From: Rhodocollybia butyracea
Lineage: Eukaryota > Basidiomycota > Agaricomycetes > Agaricales > Omphalotaceae
DNA length: 64,000 nt
Direction of reading: 5' to 3'
NCBI GenBank assembly: GCA_015501585.1
Contig: JADNRY010000253.1
Span: 25,480-89,479 of the forward strand
Part shown: one piece after another, positions 57,722 to 64,000 of the stretch
Layout: each line of letters starts with the position of its first letter
Position numbering within the stretch: position 1 is the stretch's first letter
Translations under genes and position numbers: made by a program
Notes under the pieces: generated by a model
What the model saw: the letters and a program-made list of their open reading frames with translations, nothing else
What the model was told of the DNA's origin: nothing
Database searches by the model: none

Positions 57722-58240
57722 GGCCCCGTTCTGTTGCCGCGACTCAATGTGATACGATAAAATGTGATACAATAGAAAAACAAATTCCACATTGTATCAA
57801 ACTTGATGCGAGTTGGAAAGGTTCGGATGCGACTCCATGCGACCCTGCTTGTGGATAACGACGTCCGGTGTTCATCAATACTGCCCGACGTCGCTCCAAA
57901 AGGTGTCTTGTCATCGTTGTTCACAATAACCAGACCATAAATACAGAAAAATAGAATATGAATGTTCTGACTTGTTTTATTAGTGTTGAAGTGTTATTCA
58001 TGCCTTAGCCTATAAACCACTAAAAGAAAGAAAATGGCTGTTATCATCATTGCCAGAGATGAGCATGAGAGTTCTAGTCGTTGACTACAAAACACACCAA
58101 GTCGCACAAAAAATCTCCTTGGTGTTGCGGAACACGAAAAATGCGAGACGAGTGATCCAAAATATCTACCGTATTTCTCACGGAAATTTGGCAGAGGGAT
58201 TTTATTGTATCACATTGAGTCGTGGGAACAGAACGGGGCC
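57722..58240. mobile_element. PIF/Harbinger-type MITE, 519 bp
   Basis: Terminal inverted repeats of about 42 bp starting GGCCCCGTTCTGTT and including CGACTCAATGTGATAC, with three mismatches. Flanked by TAA at 57719-57721 and 58241-58243, the 3-bp target typical of PIF/Harbinger. No coding capacity. It is nested within the larger TIR element. Confidence 0.82.
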
Positions 58241-59227
58241 TAATGTTTATTATATGGTATCTGTACTGTCTGTGTAGTGTACTGACTAGCAGTTGCAGTA
58301 TCTATCACAGTAACAATTACCAATGACTCTTGATGTAAGTGAACATTGGTGAGAATTCTGGCTGCCGTTGGTTTGACACTTGCCCAAGTCAATGTTGTCA
58401 ATGCTGTCAGCAAATATTGGTGTGTACTGGGACATCCAGTGTTTTGTGAAGCTGTTGGACTGACTGTCACTGTTTTGCAGTCTAATCTGACACATAGCAT
58501 CACTCGCGGTGCACTTACTCTGAGTGTGTTGTAAATAATTTTCCTGGGCTCGTTTCGTGTATCAAATGCCTGGTGACTCAATTCCAAGTATCAGACTATA
58601 AAGATGCACTTCCTTGGGTGCCAATCACTTTGTCATATGCTCCGATGAACACCTAGTAGGGGGCAAATATGTATATTACTCTGAGTGTATGAGATGCTTG
58701 GAAAGTGTGTGAAACAGTTTCATTTTGGCACTGGGTAGAGTCAGAAGATTGACAAGATGTTGTATCCTGAGTTCCTCCTCTGCTGATTGGTTTTGGTGGC
58801 ACATTACTTGCTGCACTCCAGGAAAAGGGATGCAGTGGATCTGGTTAAAGCAAGCCTGGGGTAGATGGCACACAAGTCTCCCACAAGATACAATTCCACA
58901 CTGCTCTTGAAGGGCAAGATCAGCGACAACACCAATACCAGAGATTGTCAGTGAGAGTCAGCAGCAGGGGCCAGCCACAACCCACCAGCACTTGAGCCCA
59001 GCAGCCGCCGACAATCGCCAATGGTCATTGATGACCAGGATTGACTTTTCCTGGTCCACATATAAAACTCTGGAAGGAGTGTGGTTTAGAGAGGTGTAGT
59101 GTGTGTTGTGCGCATTTTCAGCCATCATGCGACTTGGCTTTGTTTTCCGGTGATCCGGCCCAAACAGAGTTTAACGTTTTCGGCATGTAGGCAAAGGATT
59201 ACGGCACGTGATGTAATTTTACTTGGC

Positions 59228-59450
59228 ATTTCAAGGGGGAACCTTTTAAGTTTTGCCAAAAATTGAAAGTTTACGGACAAACTTTTTAAAGTTTTCCCCA
59301 AAATTCAAAGTTTACGGGGGAACTTTTTAAAGTTTTCCGGGAAATTCAAAGTTTTACGGGGACATTTTGAAGTTTTCCGGGAAGACCAAAGTTTACGAGG
59401 GGAGGCATTTTAAAGTTTTCCGGGCAGGTGAAAGTTTACGGGGGGCCTAA
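59228..59450. repeat. Right subterminal repeat array
   Basis: About six units of GAAAGTTTACGGGG alternating with TTTTAAAGTTTTCCGGG, the inverse of the left array but with longer spacers. Confidence 0.75.
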
Positions 59451-59474
59451 TTTTTGTGCAACTTTAACAGCATA

Positions 59475-60562
59475 GGTATTAGGGAGTAATGAAGGAGTAT
59501 TAGGTCATGTAGTAGGTAGATATGTCAATAGATGCAAAAGAAGGGGAAGGAAGTATTAAAGAATGATGAAGCAACGCGTACATGTTTAAGGCTAGAAAGG
59601 AAGGATGGGGAGGGAATGACAGAGAACACCCTCATGTATGCAGCAGTCAGAGTTGGAAACACCCGTTTGAGATTTATACTGAATAAGGAGACATGCGGAT
59701 AAGTTCACCGATCCTCTTAAGTACCCACTGATAGATCTGCGTTTTGACTTTGAAAGATGGTGCGAGACTTTCAATAGTGGCAATCCTGCATTCCTCCGAT
59801 ACCCCATTGAAGGGATGGCCTCAAATGTACCACATGGCCTGTAAAAGGTGGAGCGGTTCTTCTGGTTGGATGAACCTCAAACCTATATCTTTCCACCCAT
59901 GGTCCCAGGCCCGAGCACATCTCGATTTCTCATGTAAAATACCATAGTATCTGCACCAAACCCAACGTTGGCCATAGGGGGTGGGCATGCGGCACAAGAC
60001 ATACGCTAGTCTGAGAGTAAGAGCTGTGCATTAGAGATTACTGCGAAGGCATCAGATCCAATCTCGTCCCTTTCAGATTGTGACAGTGAATACATCGGGA
60101 CATGGAAGAGTTGTTGAATCGCTGGCTCAACCCATCGGTGTACCCCAAGCATTCTGGAAGCTCTTAACCCAAGGCCCGTGATTCGCTGATACGCCCCGAG
60201 ACTTTTTGAGTCTAAAACTAGACTTGAAGCTCACTACTAGACAGTCTTTGCATGATACGTAGTGTTCACAACACTTGGAGACCTTCTCCCAGCGCTGTGT
60301 TCACTGAAACCCAAATCGGACATGCTCGTACAATGCCTGTATTGCCACCGCTTCACGCGCATGACGGCCTAACATTGATCTCAAACCATCGGCCATTTCG
60401 GCCCATACTCTGAATTTGATATAATTGATTTACTTGAAACTACCTCACCAGGAGGCCGTTTTCTATGAAACCTTCGATGTTGCGGACCGTTTGGACGACT
60501 CTGACATTGTACTACTGATAAGCACTCGATTACAAGCTTTCCCTTCCATAGGAAATGCTTAC
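59475..60562. other. No clear gene
   Basis: Minus-strand frames near 59592-59950 show fragments that look coding in different frames (for example GHPFNGVSEECRIATIESLA), so a decayed gene is possible, but no family was recognised. Confidence 0.35.
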
Positions 60563-61551
60563 TCAGAATGATAATACCTTACTAAGGGTATAAAACTTAG
60601 AACATGCAAAAGGGCAATCTGGGGCAAGAAATAAAATGTACCAGAGACCCTGAAGCACTAGAACGAACGAAAGCAGTGCATAGGCATCCGACGGCATCGA
60701 ATTACCGGTATCCAGGGTACTTCTCCGGTCCCAGAACATGGTTACATCAGTTGTTGGGATAAATGCCTCATTTTCAAATAATTGCATAGCATGATGATAC
60801 AGGACAGGAGTGGGGGTCAAACCGAGTCCAAACAGGTCCCGTCGACGTCCCCTGCCTCCCGCCTTATACTCCATGTGTCCCCCAACCATAGAGACGGGAT
60901 TGGAGTAGGTACTAGGAGGAGACATACCTATATTTCTATAGATATGCTCATACTTCAATACCCATCAGTCAGAGACCTTAGAAATTTTATGAACCCTTGA
61001 AACGAGTTTATACGAGTTGGAAATACGGTAAGACGTCCCGATACCGGGTGGTTTTCCGATGCTCCAGCATAGAACTGAGATCTGTCCCCTTGGAGCAGTA
61101 TTTCAAAGATTAGAATGAAACTTGATGTTGCAGGGCTTAGATGACGATTATCGAAGCGAGAATAGCTGAGATACATCCTTCTTCAAGTCCTCCCTCACTT
61201 ATAGAACTGTGGACTACTGGTTCACACTTACTTACAGTCATAAGTCGCTGTAAGTACTGACAATCAAGAATGAATGAAAAAGAACATACCAAGAACTCGA
61301 GATTGAACATCTATGATCCGAAATGGAACTGAATAGAGTGAAACGACCTCATGGGGCGGTCTCTGTTCACCGTTTCCGGGTCTGATGTAAAATTTCACAA
61401 TAGAATTGACCATATGATGCCATACAGCCTCGTATGCAGAGCACATGCTCCCCTTACCAATACTCTTGGCTTCCTTGGGTATATAATCAAGGGGAGACCT
61501 CCAGAAAGAGCAGGCATCCCTCCCCCCCCAGGTTAACTGGCTTGCTGTCAA
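60563..61551 (-). CDS. Possible multi-exon gene remnant, unrecognised
   Basis: Three minus-strand frames in a row (61264-61551, 60955-61176, 60563-60958) contain protein-like stretches: RSPLDYIPKEAKSIGKG, VKFYIRPGNGEQ, and near the end YALLSFVLVLQGLWYILFLA, a likely membrane segment. A donor GTATGT follows SRVLG. A full exon chain from a start codon could not be built. It may be a membrane-protein pseudogene or an expressed gene; no function is proposed. Confidence 0.25.
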
Positions 61552-62654
61552 GCTTGTAGTAATAGGGTGCTTCTGGCAGAAGAAAGAACAGAATTATTCA
61601 GAGTGCTTTTGCTTCTGACAGAACTTGAATGAACTTGGATTGCATTTGAACAGACAAAGAAAGAGACCTTGCACTTGTTGTTGTTGTTGTTGATTGATTG
61701 AAAGTTAAAGTCCCAGTCTTGTCTTGTTTGAAAGTTTTGAAGTCCAGAGTCTTGTTTTGAAAGGAATAGTTAAAGTACAAAGAGAACCCCAGAGACTATA
61801 GAGCATTTGTGCAATAGAGTCCATTGATCAATCTTGAATTACCCAGAACTCAAAAGTCTGATTGTGTGTTTGTGTTGGTGTTGTTTCGCCTTCTGCCCAC
61901 ATACCCATAGTTAGCCCTATCATCGCAGAAGAGCCCAATCCGTAACAGGTTCACAAATCCATTTGTCTGCAAACAGATACAGGCTCAACAGCTCTGACTC
62001 TGTCAAGTCTAAGGGCATCCAGTGGCTACAGTATTTCGATGAAGACAGATTATTAATTAAATAAAATGCAGGCTACTCACGGGTGTTGGATCTATTTAAG
62101 GAAAAGGACAACCTCAGAAGGCTTTCCTGGCAGAAGAATTGGGTTAACTTCCGTCCCTAAAAGCCCATTTGTAGGGTCAGGAAGCTTGAGAATTTCCTTT
62201 AGCCCACTGCCATGGCTGTGAGTGTTGCATAATTAATCCTGAAGATCCAATTATCCTCTGTCTTAAAAAAATCAACGTTAGAATGTTCAAGATATGGTTG
62301 GAAGAGCTCAACCTACTCATATAAGGACTACAGCAGGGTCTTTGCAGAACTCAGGAACGAGGTTCCATTCTTGGTTCTGATGCTTTAAGTGAGCATTAAG
62401 CTCTTCAAAACCGCTGTAGTGAACAGGAAAAGTCATAGACATTTGAACAAAGATACAAAATTAAGAGGAACAATAGATGGATGGATGATAAGCGAAATTG
62501 CCAACCTATTTTGTTTTACATAATATTTATTCTTTACCTCCATGTTCTAAAGATCCGAATGTCTCTACCCTCCCTTCCTCAACGCGCTACACCATGGTCA
62601 TCAAAATATATATGAAGCCAACTCTCTTCTGCGAGAGCTGTATCGAAGACCAGT
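61552..62654. other. No gene; TTG microsatellite
   Basis: Contains a (TTG)6 run at about 61675-61692 and simple AT-rich sequence. No domain seen. Confidence 0.5.
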
Positions 62655-64000
62655 TTGCACTTCTCGCCTCAGGCAACTATAATCTACATCGGGCAAAACA
62701 ACACCAAAAATTCAATACTCGAAGAAGCAATACTGCTGCTTTTGGAGATTGAAGAGGCAGCTCATGATGAAGAGACACCGCTACAATGGATTTATGATGT
62801 GTCTGACCATTTTGCATGTATACTGGTTGAATTGGATCAGGCAAAGGCAGCTACCGGCAACAGGTATGACCTCTGCGTATTCAACCTTGCTTCTAGCTAC
62901 AAATACTATTTCACAGGGAATCTAACGCATGTAATTGCTAGTGTCAATCCTGTCTTATCCCAGAAAAGTGGAAAGCATGGTTGGCCAAAGAAGTTCATTG
63001 ACTCGGAACTCCTTAGATCTGCCATGGATCCTAAGTGTCATATCAAAGTTGCAGAGCTGGCAAGGAAACTGAAGGAACATCGCCAGACTCTTGAAGCACG
63101 GCTTAAGGAGCATGATATCTACCATTGTTTTCTCAACAATCACAAATGATGACCTTGATGAACTGGTGAAGAATTACCAACAAAAAAAAACCCAGTAGCA
63201 TTTGCTACTTAACAGCATATCTTTGCTGAAAATGTCTCAGGCTTCAGAAGTGTCGAATCACTGAGTCACTTGACCATGTTGATAAGCTTGGACGGTCGCT
63301 TCAACGGAGAATGAAAAATAAAATTGTTCAGAATCCATACAGTGTAATCCAGGCCACATTATCTTTGGCACATTGATGGACACCACAAGCTAATTCTTTG
63401 GGGCATTGTTATTCATGGGTGTGTGGATGGGTATTCCCGAACTGTACGTGTTTGTTTGCTTCATTGAACATATTTTAACTCAGCGTACATAGATTACTGG
63501 GCTCCGTGCTAATACAAACAACCATCCTTCAACCGTTCTGCACATGTTTCTTGCTGCTGTCAGGAAATATGGGATGCCATCCCGTGTTTGAGGAGATTGT
63601 GGTTGGGAAAACAAGCTAGTGTTGATTCTTCTTATCATTAAACGGGGACGAAATCGAGCCAGCTTCATTTGGGGCTCTTCAACACACAACACTCAAATAG
63701 AGCGGTTGTGGGTTGAGGTTGGTTCTCAATTTGCCCTGGCCTGGTGGGCATTTTTTTTTTGACTTGAAGAAACTCCATGGGCTTGACCAAAAGAACACGT
63801 TTCATCTTTGGCTTTCTACATTTTCTTTTCCTTGATCTAATTAATGAAGACTGTGACGAGTTTTACTGAGAATTGGAATGCACATCCTATCTCAGGGGAA
63901 GGCCATGATAGAAGCCCTAACGTAGGTTGTTTCTATTTGAAACTGTTAGTAAGACTCAACAAAATTTTCCCTAGGACCTGCTCTTTCTCGGTCAGCTGGA
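62655..64000 (+). pseudogene. Integrase-core (rve-like) family gene, decayed, runs off window
   Basis: Recognisable order: N-terminal helical part, KKFIDSELLRSAM, a helix-turn-helix-like ELARKLKEHRQTLEARLKEH, then in other frames ITNDDLDELVKNYQ, HVDKLGRSLQRRM, the catalytic [19 protein letters not shown] and DGYSRTV, TGLRANTNNHPSTVLHMF, and SSTHNTQIERLWVEVGSQFA. The second catalytic stretch reads MPSRV-stop-GDCGWENK where the family usually has RGDRGGEN. Several frameshifts and this stop make it a pseudogene. The family is widespread in basidiomycete genomes and transposon-related. Confidence 0.8.

Larger units (their letters stand above)
55705..59474. mobile_element. Unclassified TIR element, non-autonomous, about 3.77 kb
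   Basis: The left end TATGCTGTTCAAATTGCAC and right end, read in reverse TATGCTGTTAAAGTTGCAC, are inverted copies continuing through AAAAATTA. Inside each end lies an array of short repeats based on CCCGTAAACTTTCA (left) and its complement (right). If the ends are TGCTGTT, the flanking TA on both sides could be a 2-bp target duplication. No transposase motif is seen. Confidence 0.72.

Noticed and set aside
61598..61780. DKTGTLT motif of P-type ATPases in a minus-strand frame
   Set aside because: Seven-residue chance match in low-complexity sequence beside a TTG microsatellite; no other P-type ATPase motif nearby.

Overview
The window looks like a transposon-rich, gene-poor segment of a basidiomycete (probably agaricomycete) genome. 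This rests on very short GT-AG introns (about 45-75 bp), intron-dense genes, short secreted heme-thiolate peroxygenases, NACHT-ankyrin NLR-like genes, Tad-like LINE 3' ends, Copia and hAT elements, and an integrase-core family common in basidiomycetes. The taxonomic call is inference.

Layout. 1-1046: start of a minus-strand LTR retroelement cut by the window edge. 1-6 kb: repeats and no convincing gene. 6-25 kb: a cluster of minus-strand heme-thiolate peroxygenase genes (three intact with the same five-exon structure, two broken), interleaved with an intact vacuolar-type MFS transporter (8.55-11.39 kb), a complete hAT transposon with terminal inverted repeats and an 8-bp target duplication (16.05-20.28 kb), and two tandem paralogues of an unrecognised three-exon gene for a 95-residue acidic protein (21.78 and 23.37 kb). 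Each paralogue converges on a peroxygenase copy. 27-45 kb: a large tandem duplication in the order PP2C fragment, NACHT-ankyrin gene, PP2C fragment, NACHT-ankyrin gene, intact mitochondrial-type PP2C phosphatase. The ankyrin tracts are 16 and 18 near-identical repeats that differ at only a few positions. 45-54 kb: partial copies of the PP2C 3' end, one split by a 6.4-kb Copia element with identical LTRs, which itself carries a 5'-truncated LINE. 54-55.2 kb: a distant copy of a peroxygenase promoter and signal-peptide exon, split by a second truncated LINE. 55.7-59.5 kb: an unclassified element with inverted ends made of short subterminal repeats, containing a Harbinger-type MITE and a tRNA-Ser-like relic. 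59.5-64 kb: little coding signal, then a decayed integrase-core gene.

No operons are expected. The likely functional genes are three secreted peroxygenases, the MFS transporter, the two small paralogues, the hAT transposase, the PP2C phosphatase and perhaps the first NACHT-ankyrin gene. The main theme is local duplication: peroxygenase plus small gene as one unit, PP2C plus NLR as another, with later transposon insertions nested in the copies. Exon boundaries were read by eye from splice consensus and frame continuity.
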